Shown in pieces: positions 18,094 to 26,215 of a stretch of DNA of 64,000 nucleotides. Position 1 is the stretch's first letter; every line of letters starts with the position of its first letter. This stretch comes from an uncultured Eubacteriales bacterium (GTDB lineage Bacteria; Bacillota; Clostridia; Christensenellales; Aristaeellaceae). The stretch spans positions 62,001 through 126,000 of the forward strand of contig CADCFG010000006.1 of assembly GCA_902800625.1 (NCBI GenBank), in the 5' to 3' direction. A program made the position numbers and the translations under genes. The notes beneath the pieces were generated by a model that was not told the origin of the DNA, ran no database searches, and worked only from the letters and a program-made list of their open reading frames with translations.

Positions 18094-18208
18094 CAGAGCC
18101 AAAAATGGCCATTTCAGTTAAGACAGGTACTTTGAAACAGTTAAATCGGCCAATTATGTAACCTGCAATCGTTGTTTTATTTTTGAGTTGAAAGCAAATA
18201 ATGAGTAT

Positions 18209-18256
18209 CAAATCAACAATCGGTGAGCAAAAAAGGGCCAACCGATTGTTGATTTG
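18209..18256. promoter_or_regulatory. perfect 16-bp inverted repeat overlapping the transporter promoter
   Basis: CAAATCAACAATCGGT (18209-18224) is repeated exactly inverted at 18241-18256 around a 16-nt spacer. The right arm covers the -35 hexamer at 18249. It could be an operator or the terminator hairpin of the AraC gene; the lack of a clean U tract favours an operator. Confidence 0.55.
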
Positions 18257-18277
18257 TTGTTATACAGCTGTTATAAT
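18249..18277 (+). promoter_or_regulatory. sigma-A promoter of the oligosaccharide transporter
   Basis: TTGATT, a 17-nt spacer, then TATAAT, about 50 nt upstream of the binding-protein start codon. Confidence 0.65.
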
Positions 18278-18328
18278 AAAATACGAAGAGCACAACTGCT
18301 CAGAATTTTTCTAAGGGAGGATATCACC

Positions 18329-20032
18329 ATGAGGAAACTGCTGTCCGTACTGCTGGCTCTGTGCCTGCTGGGTTCCCTGCTGGTTCCCTTCGCGGTCGCG
18401 GAGGAGCTGGAGCCCATCACCCTGACCGCCTTCCGCGGCGATCCCGGCGACCAGCCCTATGAAGACAACAAGATCTACAAGAAGATCGAAGAGGAATTCG
18501 GCATCACCTTCGAGTGGGAATTCCTGGCCGGCGACCTGGACGAGACCCTGGGCCTGAAGCTGCAGGACATGGACGACCTGCCGGACCTGTTCGACGGCGG
18601 CAACAGCGCCGAGACCCTGATCGACGCCGGCGCGCTGATCAACCTGCTGGACTACGTCAATCCCGAGGATACCCCCAACCTGTGGGCCCACATTGAGCCC
18701 CAGAAGAACCGCATCATCACCAAGGACGAAGTCACCGGCGAGGATGTCATGTACATCATCCCCAACTACGGCCTCGGTGAGGGCGAGCAGATCGTCAACA
18801 GCGTGGGCGGCCCCGCCTTCTTCATCCAGAAGCAGGTTCTGGCCTGGGCCGGCTATCCTGAGATCCACACCCTGGACGAGTACTTCGACCTGATCGAGAA
18901 GTTCATCGCCGAGAATCCCACCAACGCTGACGGCGTTCCCTATGTGGGCTTCGACATCCTGTGCGAAGGCTGGCGTCACTTCTGCCTGATCAACCCCGTG
19001 CAGCACCTGATGGGCCGCCCGAACGACGGCGAAGTGCTGGTGGACGTGACCAAGGACGACTATCCCACCGAGACCTTCATCAACCAGCCCTATGCCAAGG
19101 CCTACTACAAGAAGCTGAACGAGGAGTTCAAGAAGGGCATCATCAGCCCCGACACCTTCGTCATGAGCTATGACCAGTACATCGCGCAGCTCTCCAGCGG
19201 CACCGTGCTGGGCATGTTCGATCAGACCTGGGACTTCGGCGACGCCACCAACGCCCTGCTGACCGACAAGAAGTACGAGAACACCTACGTGGCCCTGGGC
19301 CTGGTCTACGACGAGGACGACGTGGCGGCCGAGGATATGCCCGAAGGCTGGACCATCGAGGAGCATTACGTGAACGGCTCTCTGCCGAACCTGGATCGCG
19401 GCTTCGGCATCAGCGTCAGCTGCAAGTGCCCCGAGCGCATCGTCGCCATGTGGGAGCGCATGCTGGACTATGACTGGCAGATGCTCTTCAACTGGGGCGT
19501 CGAGGGTGAGGATTACTCCGTGGTGGATGGCCGCCTGACCATGACCGAGGAGCAGTACGCCAACACCCAGGACATCGAGTGGCAGCGCCACAACAAGGCC
19601 CGCGCCTTCTTCGAGAGCAGCCCCAAGCGCCAGGGCTACATCATGGACGGCGAGTTCGCCGGCCAGTGCTGGGAGCCCGGCAACCAGGACGAGATCGTGT
19701 TCGGCCTGATGAACGAATATGACAAGGACTTCCTGAGCCACTACGGCTACAGCAAGTTCGGCGACTTCGTGAATCCGCCCATCGAGCTGGCGCCCTACGG
19801 CGAAGCCTGGCAGATCGACAAGGCCGACATCCAGAAGGACTATGATGACTATCTGAGGATTCAGGACGAGCAGCTGCCCAGCATCATCATGGCCGCTGAC
19901 GACGCCGAGTTCGACGCCAAGTGGGATGCCTTCGTGACGGAGATCACTCCCAGCGCCGATATCTACGCGAACTTCATGCATGAGCAGATTCTGAAGCTGG
20001 TCGACGCCTACTACGGCGAAGACGCTGAATAA
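18329..20032 (+). CDS. extracellular sugar-binding protein of an ABC importer (family 1, large type)
   Basis: The 567-aa secreted protein has the signal peptide MRKLLSVLLALCLLGSLLVPFAVAEE and then a long solute-binding fold rich in Asp, Glu, Trp and aromatic residues. Its size fits the large oligosaccharide-binding proteins associated with LplB/YtcP-type permeases. No good lipobox is visible (the only early Cys is in LALCLL, with Leu at -1), so membrane anchoring is uncertain. Codons are strongly biased to GC-ending forms, suggesting high expression. The ATG at 18329 follows AAGGGAGG; the longer in-frame start upstream is rejected. It is followed by a hairpin that may lower readthrough to the permeases. 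The ligand is probably a mannooligosaccharide. Confidence 0.85.
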   Translation: MRKLLSVLLALCLLGSLLVPFAVAEELEPITLTAFRGDPGDQPYEDNKIYKKIEEEFGITFEWEFLAGDLDETLGLKLQDMDDLPDLFDGGNSAETLIDAGALINLLDYVNPEDTPNLWAHIEPQKNRIITKDEVTGEDVMYIIPNYGLGEGEQIVNSVGGPAFFIQKQVLAWAGYPEIHTLDEYFDLIEKFIAENPTNADGVPYVGFDILCEGWRHFCLINPVQHLMGRPNDGEVLVDVTKDDYPTETFINQPYAKAYYKKLNEEFKKGIISPDTFVMSYDQYIAQLSSGTVLGMFDQTWDFGDATNALLTDKKYENTYVALGLVYDEDDVAAEDMPEGWTIEEHYVNGSLPNLDRGFGISVSCKCPERIVAMWERMLDYDWQMLFNWGVEGEDYSVVDGRLTMTEEQYANTQDIEWQRHNKARAFFESSPKRQGYIMDGEFAGQCWEPGNQDEIVFGLMNEYDKDFLSHYGYSKFGDFVNPPIELAPYGEAWQIDKADIQKDYDDYLRIQDEQLPSIIMAADDAEFDAKWDAFVTEITPSADIYANFMHEQILKLVDAYYGEDAE

Positions 20033-20047
20033 TCTCATAACACCACG

Positions 20048-20083
20048 CCAGGGGGAGAGAGGAACTCTCTCCCCCGGTTTTTC
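20048..20083 (+). terminator. terminator or attenuator between binding protein and permeases
   Basis: GGGGGAGAGAG, loop GAA, CTCTCTCCCCC followed by GGTTTTTC begins 16 nt after the binding-protein stop. Partial readthrough would explain more binding protein than permease. Confidence 0.75.
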
Positions 20084-20098
20084 AAATTGTGGGCTGGA

Positions 20099-20290
20099 TT
20101 CTGACGCCTCATCAGTCTGGTCTGACGACCAGCCAGCTTCCCCTCAACGGGAAGCCTTGAATGCCAAAGGCCTTCCCCTTGAGGGGCGTCGAGCGCCCGG
20201 AAAACAGCATAGCACGCTGTTTTCCGCGAGACGGGGACGGCAGTCCCGTGGAACGGTGGCGCGACGAAGTCGTGACAGATAAGGTGTTCC
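20099..20290. repeat. REP-like palindromic element
   Basis: Several nested palindromes occur: the CATCAGTC, CAGCTTCCCCTCAACGGG and AAAGGCCTTCCCCTTGAGG units, a perfect 10-bp stem GGAAAACAGC/GCTGTTTTCC (20199-20225), GGGAC/GTCCC and GACGAAGTC. The pattern matches dispersed palindromic units of gut Clostridia as I recall them, and related AAGGC-TTCCCC units occur at 23953 and 28406. It separates the binding protein from the permease genes. Confidence 0.65.
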
Positions 20291-20343
20291 CCAACCCAGA
20301 ATTTGGAAAACCGAAACAAAATACTTACCAGGGGGGAATTGTC

Positions 20344-21297
20344 GTGACCAATTACACCCAGGGCACCGCGAGATACGCCAGCCCGAAGAAGAAGGGCTTC
20401 TTCTCCAGGCTGGCCGGCCAGTGGCAGCTGGCGCTGATGTCCGTGCCCATCTTCCTGTACGTGCTGCTGTTCAATTATGCGCCCATGTGGGGCTGGATCA
20501 ACGCCTTCAGGGATTACGGCAACCGCAAGCTGGTGGCCAGGGGCATCACCCCCTTCAACGGCCTGGACAACTTCAAGTGGCTGTTCAGCCGTCCGGACTT
20601 CTTCGTTGCCATCCGCAACACGCTGGCCATGAGCGTCATCAACCTGGTGTTCGGCACGGTATCCGCCATCATCCTGGCGGTGCTGCTGAACGAGGTGCGC
20701 CAAAAGACCTTCAAGAAGACGGTGCAGACCGTCACCTACCTGCCCCACTTCCTGTCCATGGTCATCATCGTGGCCATGGCCCAGAACATCTTTGCCAGCA
20801 ACGGTCCCGTTAACGACCTGCTGGGCCTGCTGGGCATCCAGCCCGTATTCTGGCTGGGCGAGGGCAAGTACTTCTGGTGGCTGGTGGGCCTCATCAACGT
20901 GTGGAAGGAAGTCGGCTGGGGCACCATCATCTACATCTCCGCCATGACCAGCATCGACCCAAGCCTATATGAGGCGGCTTCCATCGACGGCGCGGGCCGC
21001 TTCCAGCGCATACTGCACGTCACGCTGCCGGGCATCAAGAGCACCTTCGTCATCCTGCTGATCATGAACATCGGCCACCTGATGGAGGCGGGCTTTGAGA
21101 TCCAGTACCTGCTGGGCAACGGCCTGACCGCCGCCTACTCCCGCACCATCGACATCTTCGTGCTGGAGTACGGCACCCAGAACATGGACTTCGGCGTGGC
21201 CACCGCCGCCGGCATCTTCAAGAGCGTGGTCGCCATCATACTGCTCGTCGGGGCCAACTTCATCTCCAAGCGCCTCGGCGAAGAGACGCTGGTTTAA
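20344..21297 (+). CDS. ABC sugar-importer permease 1 (LplB/COG4209 type)
   Basis: The 317-aa protein has six predicted membrane helices, starting LALMSVPIFLYVLLFNYAPMWGW. The EAA loop region, which contacts the ATPase, reads YEAASIDGAGRFQRILHVTLPGI. The start is GTG at 20344, preceded by GGGGGG. Upstream in-frame ATGs lie inside the REP element and would only translate the repeat. The partner permease starts 18 nt downstream. No ATPase gene is present in the locus, so a shared MsmK/MsmX-type ATPase encoded elsewhere must energise it (family knowledge). Confidence 0.86.
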   Translation: MTNYTQGTARYASPKKKGFFSRLAGQWQLALMSVPIFLYVLLFNYAPMWGWINAFRDYGNRKLVARGITPFNGLDNFKWLFSRPDFFVAIRNTLAMSVINLVFGTVSAIILAVLLNEVRQKTFKKTVQTVTYLPHFLSMVIIVAMAQNIFASNGPVNDLLGLLGIQPVFWLGEGKYFWWLVGLINVWKEVGWGTIIYISAMTSIDPSLYEAASIDGAGRFQRILHVTLPGIKSTFVILLIMNIGHLMEAGFEIQYLLGNGLTAAYSRTIDIFVLEYGTQNMDFGVATAAGIFKSVVAIILLVGANFISKRLGEETLV

Positions 21298-21315
21298 GGA
21301 AGGAGGGCGACTGAA

Positions 21316-22233
21316 ATGACTACCACCAATTATCAGAACATAAAGGTTCGCAAGCACTATGACGTCGTCTTCCCGATCGTCAATGCCGTCATACTGATCC
21401 TGCTGATGTTCGTGACGCTGTATCCCGTCATCAACACCGTGGCCATCTCCTTCAACGACGGCACCGACGCCCTGAAGGGCGGCATCGGCCTGTGGCCCCG
21501 GGTGTTCAGCGTCAAGAGCTACCAGTCCATACTGTCCGACCCCGCCGTGTACCAGGCCGCCTGGATCTCAGCTTCCAAGACGGTGATCATCACGATCCTG
21601 AACCTTTTCTGGACCAGCATGCTGGCCTACACGCTGACCCGCAAGGAATACGTGCTGCGCAAGGTGATCACCACGTTGCTGGTGCTGACCATGTACATCA
21701 ACGCCGGCCTGATCCCCAACTACCTGCTGATCACCAAGGTGCTGCACCTGAACAAGAGCTACTGGGTATATATCATCCCCACGATGTTCTCCTGCTTCAA
21801 CATGATCGTGCTGCGCACCTACATCGCGGGCCTGCCCGAGGCGCTGGTGGAATCCGCGCGCATCGACGGCGCGGGTGACATCCGCATCTTCTGGCAGATC
21901 ATCTTCCCGCTGTGCAAGCCGGTTCTGGCGACGGTCGCCCTGTTCGTGGCCGTGGGCAGCTGGAACAGCTGGTTCGACACCCACCTGTACAACGCCAGCA
22001 AGACCCAGCTGCATTCCCTGCAGTACCTGCTGAAGATGAAGCTGGCCACCACCCAGGCCAGCGCCAACGCGGCCAAGTCCACCGTGGACGCCCTGTCCAA
22101 ATCCACCAAGACCACCCCGGTCACCATCCGCTGCGCCATCACGGTCATTTCCACGGTGCCGATCCTGGTGGTGTATCCCTTCCTGCAGCAGTACTTCGTC
22201 ACCGGCATGGTGCTGGGCAGCGTGAAGGGCTGA
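21316..22233 (+). CDS. ABC sugar-importer permease 2 (LplC/YtcP type)
   Basis: The 305-aa protein has six predicted helices (first VVFPIVNAVILILLMFVTLYPVI) and the EAA motif ESARIDGAGDIRIFWQIIFPL. It ends with the usual LQQYFVTGMVLGSVKG tail of this permease family. GGAAGGAGGG precedes the ATG. It forms the heterodimeric channel with the preceding permease and imports the oligosaccharide delivered by the 567-aa binding protein. Confidence 0.88.
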   Translation: MTTTNYQNIKVRKHYDVVFPIVNAVILILLMFVTLYPVINTVAISFNDGTDALKGGIGLWPRVFSVKSYQSILSDPAVYQAAWISASKTVIITILNLFWTSMLAYTLTRKEYVLRKVITTLLVLTMYINAGLIPNYLLITKVLHLNKSYWVYIIPTMFSCFNMIVLRTYIAGLPEALVESARIDGAGDIRIFWQIIFPLCKPVLATVALFVAVGSWNSWFDTHLYNASKTQLHSLQYLLKMKLATTQASANAAKSTVDALSKSTKTTPVTIRCAITVISTVPILVVYPFLQQYFVTGMVLGSVKG

Positions 22234-22306
22234 TCCCCAACTGTCGCGGGCGGGGGCATCTTCCCCGCCCTTCTCTACATCGAACCACCCGCCCGGAGGT
22301 GCGAAT

Positions 22307-23215
22307 ATGCAGAACAAAGCGCCTGCCGAGGCCATGTCGCGGAGCCGTTTCCCGGATGGATTCAGGATCCTGAAGGGCAACCAGGAATACGTCACCTACA
22401 TCGAACACTCCTCCCTCCGCGTGTGGTACTCTGAAACCCCCTCCCACTACGAGACCCACTTCCATTCGGCGGTGGAGATCATACTGCCCATCACCGGCGA
22501 GGTGATCTATACCGTTGAGGACAGCACCTATCGCGTGCAGTCCAACGAAGTGCTGATCATCCCGCCCAACACGGTGCATAGCCTGTTCATGCACGAGGGC
22601 AGCAGCCGCTACCTGCTGCTGTTCGAGCCGGACCACATCTTCGGCATGCGGGACATGCAGCTGATCGAGGGCCTGCTGAAGACGCCCATCTACCTTACGG
22701 GCCAGTCGGAAAGCCAGGAGAGCATCCGCGCGCTGCTGATGGCGGTGGTGAACTGCTACGAGCGCCGGGAATTCCTGTGGAACTCGCTGTGCTACGCCAG
22801 CCTCCTGCAGATGTACGCGCGCCTGGGCCAGTTCAACATGACCCGGGAGATGAACCGCTACGATGAGAAGAGCCAGCGCATCGACCCGGAGATCGTGGAC
22901 AGCGCCCGGCTGTACATCGACCAGAACTACATGCGGGACATCACGCTGACCGACGTGAGCAACTTCACCGGCTTCTCCAAGTGCTACTTCTCCCGGGTGT
23001 TCAAGCAGCAGCTGGGCCTGAGCTTCTCGGAGTACCTGCGCCACAAGCGCATCACCATGGCCGAGGAGCTGCTGATCCACTCCCGCCAGCCCATCCAGGA
23101 GATCGCCATGAGCGCCGGCTTCGGCAGCGTGGCCACCTTCAACCGCGTGTTCCGCGACGCCAAGAACTGCACTCCCTCCCGCTTCCGGGAGATCTACGGG
23201 GACATACTGAAATAG
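22307..23215 (+). CDS. AraC-family transcriptional regulator, second of the locus
   Basis: The 302-aa protein has an N-terminal cupin domain (HYETHFHSAVEIILPITGEV, PPNTVHSLFMHEG) and a C-terminal AraC-type DNA-binding domain (FTGFSKCYFSRVFKQQLGL and MSAGFGSVATFNRVFRDAKNC). It follows the permeases by 73 nt and ends just before a strong terminator, so it is probably co-transcribed with the importer. Two AraC proteins in one locus suggest separate control of the enzymes and the transporter, or two sugars sensed. CGGAGG precedes the ATG. Confidence 0.85.
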   Translation: MQNKAPAEAMSRSRFPDGFRILKGNQEYVTYIEHSSLRVWYSETPSHYETHFHSAVEIILPITGEVIYTVEDSTYRVQSNEVLIIPPNTVHSLFMHEGSSRYLLLFEPDHIFGMRDMQLIEGLLKTPIYLTGQSESQESIRALLMAVVNCYERREFLWNSLCYASLLQMYARLGQFNMTREMNRYDEKSQRIDPEIVDSARLYIDQNYMRDITLTDVSNFTGFSKCYFSRVFKQQLGLSFSEYLRHKRITMAEELLIHSRQPIQEIAMSAGFGSVATFNRVFRDAKNCTPSRFREIYGDILK

Positions 23216-23224
23216 GCCCCATTG

Positions 23225-23264
23225 AAAAAGCCCCGCAGGCTCAGCCTGCGGGGCTTTTCTGTTT
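23225..23264. terminator. bidirectional terminator
   Basis: AAAAAGCCCCGCAGGC, loop TCA, GCCTGCGGGGCTTTTCTG: an 11-bp GC stem with A tract before and T tract after. It ends the plus-strand transporter operon and the convergent minus-strand hydrolase gene. Confidence 0.92.
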
Positions 23265-23931
23265 AATCCAGCAGCCACCCGATCCCCTTCGCCATCCGGC
23301 CCAGCGGGTCATTGAAGTGTCCACCGGGGTTCAGCTCGAACCGGGTGGGGACGTTCCTTTCCTCATACATCGCCGCCAGTCGCCGCGCGGCGTCCTCCAC
23401 GGTGCGCATGATGGGGTTTCGGGCCCTGCCCTCCTTGTCCCCCACCGAGACGTAGACCCGCTCAGGGGCGCGCGCAGAGGCGTTTGCGGCGGCCCAGTCG
23501 ATAAAGCCCGGATACCACAGCGAGCCGGACACGCTGGCGAAGCGCTGGAAGGCGTCCACCCGACACACCGCCCAGGCCGCGAACAGCCCCGCCAGGGAAT
23601 ACCCTGCCAGGCCGATCCAGCGCGGCCGTTCCGGCAGCCTCTCAAGCGCCGCCGGGAGCACCTCTCCCGTCAGCGCCTCAAGCCATTTATCCGCGTGGCC
23701 GCCGAAGCTCTGCCCCCTGAACGCCCTCGGCGCGGGCCAGGGCGTCAGCTCGTCGTCCCAATCAAGTCCGCCGATGGCCATAAGCGAGAAGTCCGCCTCC
23801 GCGACGGCCTTCACCGCCTGATACAGCGCCTCGCCCTCGCCGTCCTCGGCGTTCACCACGATCAGCGGCGCGCCCGGGATAAGCGACGGGAACATCTCCA
23901 CAGTCTTGTCCGCAATACACAGCTTTTCCAT
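23263..23931 (-). CDS. alpha/beta hydrolase, esterase D/IroE-like
   Basis: The 222-aa cytosolic protein has the nucleophile elbow GLAGYSLAGLFAAWA (GYSLAG, Ser about 112), a VSGSLWYPGF block and a C-terminal GGHFNDP with the catalytic histidine. This order matches the putative-esterase family (PF00756). The substrate is unknown. It is a lone gene facing the mannan locus, so an ester linked to plant polysaccharide is possible but unsupported. The upstream gap holds a palindromic repeat. Confidence 0.75.
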   Translation of the reverse strand: MEKLCIADKTVEMFPSLIPGAPLIVVNAEDGEGEALYQAVKAVAEADFSLMAIGGLDWDDELTPWPAPRAFRGQSFGGHADKWLEALTGEVLPAALERLPERPRWIGLAGYSLAGLFAAWAVCRVDAFQRFASVSGSLWYPGFIDWAAANASARAPERVYVSVGDKEGRARNPIMRTVEDAARRLAAMYEERNVPTRFELNPGGHFNDPLGRMAKGIGWLLD

Positions 23932-24165
23932 GGATTACCTCCTGCGATTTCCAAAAGCCTTCCCCGCTGGGGAAGGTGAATTTCGGTGAAATTGCCTGTA
24001 ATTTTTCCGAAAGACGGATGCGGTCCTTTCGGACAGCGTAAAAGATCCTGCCCTGGATTTCCGGCGACGCTCTGCGGCCTCTCCGCCGGCCCGTGCAGTC
24101 TATTTGCCTGAAGAGGCAATCGCCCGCCCTCGGCGGCCCGTCCGCTGATCGCGCACGATTCCAAT
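23932..24165. other. intergenic region with palindromic repeat
   Basis: AAAAGCCTTCCCC, loop GCT, GGGGAAGGT at 23953-23977 is a REP-like hairpin. It is followed by TAATTTTTCCGAAAG, which resembles the arms of the inverted repeat at 29850/30187. No gene is supported. Confidence 0.5.
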
Positions 24166-24199
24166 GAAAAACACCCCGGTGCCGTTTGGCATCGGGGTA
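24166..24199 (-). terminator. terminator of the rplM-rpsI operon
   Basis: The minus strand reads ACCCCGATGCC, loop AAAC, GGCACCGGGGT followed by GTTTTTC, 12 nt after the rpsI stop. Confidence 0.85.
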
Positions 24200-24210
24200 T
24201 GCTCTCTCTT

Positions 24211-24603
24211 TTAGCGCTTGGAGAACTGGGGCGCGCGACGGGCGGCCTTCAGGCCGTACTTCTTGCGCTCCTTCATGCGAGGATCGCGGGTCAGATAGCC
24301 GGCCTTCTTGATGGCGGGCTTCAGATCGGCGTCTGCCTTCACCAGCGCGCGGGCGATGCCGTGACGGATCGCGCCGGCCTGGCCGGTGAAGCCGCCGCCC
24401 TTGCAGTTGACGACGACGTCCCACTTGCCCAGGGTCTCGGTCAGCACCAGGGGCTGACGCACGACGGTCTTCAGGGTCTCGTAACCGAAGTACTCCTCCA
24501 GGTTGCGCTTGTTGATGGTGATGTTGCCCTCACCGGGGATCAGACGAACGCGGGCGATCGCCTTTTTCCTTCTGCCGACGGCATGGAAACTAACATTACT
24601 CAT
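24211..24603 (-). CDS. rpsI: 30S ribosomal protein S9
   Basis: The 130-aa protein is full length. It begins [19 protein letters not shown], carries [20 protein letters not shown] in the middle and ends in the invariant [12 protein letters not shown] tail that reaches the ribosomal P site. It lies 19 nt after rplM, the universal bacterial order, and is followed by a terminator. Confidence 0.99.
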   Translation of the reverse strand: MSNVSFHAVGRRKKAIARVRLIPGEGNITINKRNLEEYFGYETLKTVVRQPLVLTETLGKWDVVVNCKGGGFTGQAGAIRHGIARALVKADADLKPAIKKAGYLTRDPRMKERKKYGLKAARRAPQFSKR

Positions 24604-24622
24604 TTCTTCGTCCTCCTCCCTA

Positions 24623-25051
24623 TTACAGCTTCAGCTCTTCGGGCTTCTGGGCCTGCTGGTTGTGCTCGGGTCCGGCGTACACGAACAGCTTTTTGGCCAT
24701 TGCGTAGCCCAGGGGGCCCTTGGGCAGCATGCGGCGAACCGCCTCACGGAAGGCGAACTCGCTCTTCTTGGCCATCAGCTTGCGGTAGGAAATCTCCTTC
24801 AGTCCGCCCGGATAGCCGGTATGATAGCGATAAAACTTGTTGTCCAGCTTCTTGCCGGTAAACACCAGCTTATCGGCGTTCACGACGATGATATAGTCGC
24901 CACAGTCACAGTGGGGCGTGAAGGTGGGCTTGTGCTTGCCGCGCAGCATGGAAGCAACCTGGGAAGCCAGGCGGCCGAATACCATGCCCTCGCCGTCGAT
25001 GACGTACCACTTACGCTCGACGTTCTGGGGATTCGCCATATAAGTACTCAC
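24623..25051 (-). CDS. rplM: 50S ribosomal protein L13
   Basis: The 142-aa protein has the standard length with [47 protein letters not shown] and the [15 protein letters not shown] block. The start is GTG at 25051 with GGAGGG at 9 nt (peptide [15 protein letters not shown]). A longer frame reaching 25246 is the transcribed leader, not protein. It forms the usual operon with rpsI. Confidence 0.98.
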   Translation of the reverse strand: MSTYMANPQNVERKWYVIDGEGMVFGRLASQVASMLRGKHKPTFTPHCDCGDYIIVVNADKLVFTGKKLDNKFYRYHTGYPGGLKEISYRKLMAKKSEFAFREAVRRMLPKGPLGYAMAKKLFVYAGPEHNQQAQKPEELKL

Positions 25052-25211
25052 GTGTAATTTCCCTCCAATTTCGATCGCCGGAGCTCTCCGGCCGCGAACC
25101 GGACCAAATGCCCTGCGTCCGCTCTTCATTGAAATCAATGCCTTTGCGCCAGGTGTGGTCAGTACCTTCGCAATCATGCCATTGCCCGGGGCTAGTGAGC
25201 GTATTGACACA
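25052..25211 (-). promoter_or_regulatory. 5' leader of rplM-rpsI, possible L13 autoregulatory RNA
   Basis: About 160 nt of transcribed leader separate the mapped-by-eye promoter from the GTG. It contains GC-rich complementary segments (CGGCCGGAGAGCTCCGG near the start codon). L13 leaders that bind the protein are known in Firmicutes; I could not confirm the consensus. Confidence 0.4.
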
Positions 25212-25217
25212 AGTTGT

Positions 25218-25246
25218 ATTATACCCAATTTTCCCTCGTGCGTCAA
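25218..25246 (-). promoter_or_regulatory. sigma-A promoter of rplM-rpsI
   Basis: TTGACG, a 17-nt spacer, then TATAAT on the minus strand, as expected for a strongly expressed ribosomal operon. Confidence 0.82.
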
Positions 25247-25272
25247 CGGTTTTCAGGGCTGGTTTTCAACAT

Positions 25273-26154
25273 TTAACATCCTCTTCGGATTGTCAGCCAG
25301 CCTCGCAGGCCGCCCAGCGCGGCGGCGAGGGTGGCGACGTTGCACAGGTACCCAAAGCCGGCGCACAGCCAGAAGCCGAACAGCCCCCAGCGCGCCGCCA
25401 GAGGCACCATGGGCAGCGCGTGGGCCAGCAGCAGAGGGCCGCCCCGGGCCAGCGCCGCGCAGCCACACAGCAGCGGCAGGGCCATCCCGGCAGAGCAGAG
25501 CAGCCCCAGACGCCTGGGCTCCATGGCGGAATCCGCCCGACTGCACACGGCATCCACCGCCACGCAGGCGTTCAACGCGGCGTGGCACAGGGCGAGGAAG
25601 AGCATCGCCGGCACATTTCCTGCAAGGGTCAGCACCGCCTCGCCGCGAAGGTACAGCCGCGGCGGCCGGGGATCGAGGGCGAGGCCAACGTAAAACAGCA
25701 CGGCAACGGCGGCGAGCGCCATCCCTGCGACACCCATTCCCCGTCCCCCGCGCAGGTTCAAAAGCGCCGCCAGCATCAGTGCAATGGCCATGCCCCAGAG
25801 GAAGCTGTGCTGCAACGGCAGGGTCAGCGCACCCAGCTCCCCGGCGTTCAGCACCGCCACCGCTGCCGCCATGGCCAGCAGCAGTGCGTGGAACAGGCCC
25901 ACGATCCGGCCCTTCCCCCGCCCCAGCGCCTTGCGGCAGAGCGCGCCAAAGCTGCCCGCCCCGGCGCGGATCGCCCACTTCGCGCACAGCCCCAGCAGCA
26001 GCCCGAAGAGCGCCGAGGCCAGCGCCAGGCCCGGCCAGGCCGCCCAGCCCAGCTGCATGAAGAAGATCACCAGCGCCCGCCCGGAGGCGAAGCCCGTGGC
26101 CGCCGCGGCCCCCAGCGCTGCCGTCGCCGCCCGCCAGTCCCCATTTCTTTCCAT
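25273..26154 (-). CDS. multi-pass membrane protein, YkvI-like
   Basis: The 293-aa protein is very hydrophobic with about eight to nine predicted helices. The N-terminal segment TGFASGRALVIFFMQLGW resembles the broken-helix GAGFASGREI motif of YkvI-type putative transporters (LeuT-like fold). It is shorter than the usual 340 or so residues, which lowers confidence. The substrate is unknown. The start codon lies 7 nt after a hairpin-plus-TTTT terminator (26162-26196), so the ribosome binding site is poor and transcription may come mainly from readthrough. Ala, Leu and Gly dominate the sequence, and the competing frame at 25253-26173 looks like a shadow. Confidence 0.6.
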   Translation of the reverse strand: MERNGDWRAATAALGAAAATGFASGRALVIFFMQLGWAAWPGLALASALFGLLLGLCAKWAIRAGAGSFGALCRKALGRGKGRIVGLFHALLLAMAAAVAVLNAGELGALTLPLQHSFLWGMAIALMLAALLNLRGGRGMGVAGMALAAVAVLFYVGLALDPRPPRLYLRGEAVLTLAGNVPAMLFLALCHAALNACVAVDAVCSRADSAMEPRRLGLLCSAGMALPLLCGCAALARGGPLLLAHALPMVPLAARWGLFGFWLCAGFGYLCNVATLAAALGGLRGWLTIRRGC

Positions 26155-26161
26155 GGCAAAA

Positions 26162-26196
26162 CCCCCGTTTCACACGAATAGTATGCGAAACGGGGG
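26162..26196 (-). terminator. hairpin ending in TTTT directly before the membrane-protein start
   Basis: The minus strand reads CCCCCGTTTC, a 15-nt loop, GAAACGGGGG, then TTTTGCCATGG. It can end transcription from the two upstream genes, and its 3' arm would also cover the only G-rich ribosome-binding candidate. Confidence 0.7.
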
Positions 26197-26215
26197 CAGT
26201 TGATAATCCGTATTC

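Noticed and set aside
18311..20038. 575-codon minus-strand frame opposite the sugar-binding protein
   Set aside because: Composition is dominated by Val, Leu, His and Gln with no motif; the plus-strand gene has a signal peptide and ribosome binding site.
20161..20343. N-terminal extension of the first sugar permease
   Set aside because: It would translate the REP-like element; the GTG at 20344 has a G-rich ribosome binding site and starts the conserved permease sequence.
25253..26173. 306-codon minus-strand frame overlapping the YkvI-like gene
   Set aside because: Gly/Arg-rich with no hydrophobic pattern; the alternative frame gives a consistent set of membrane helices.
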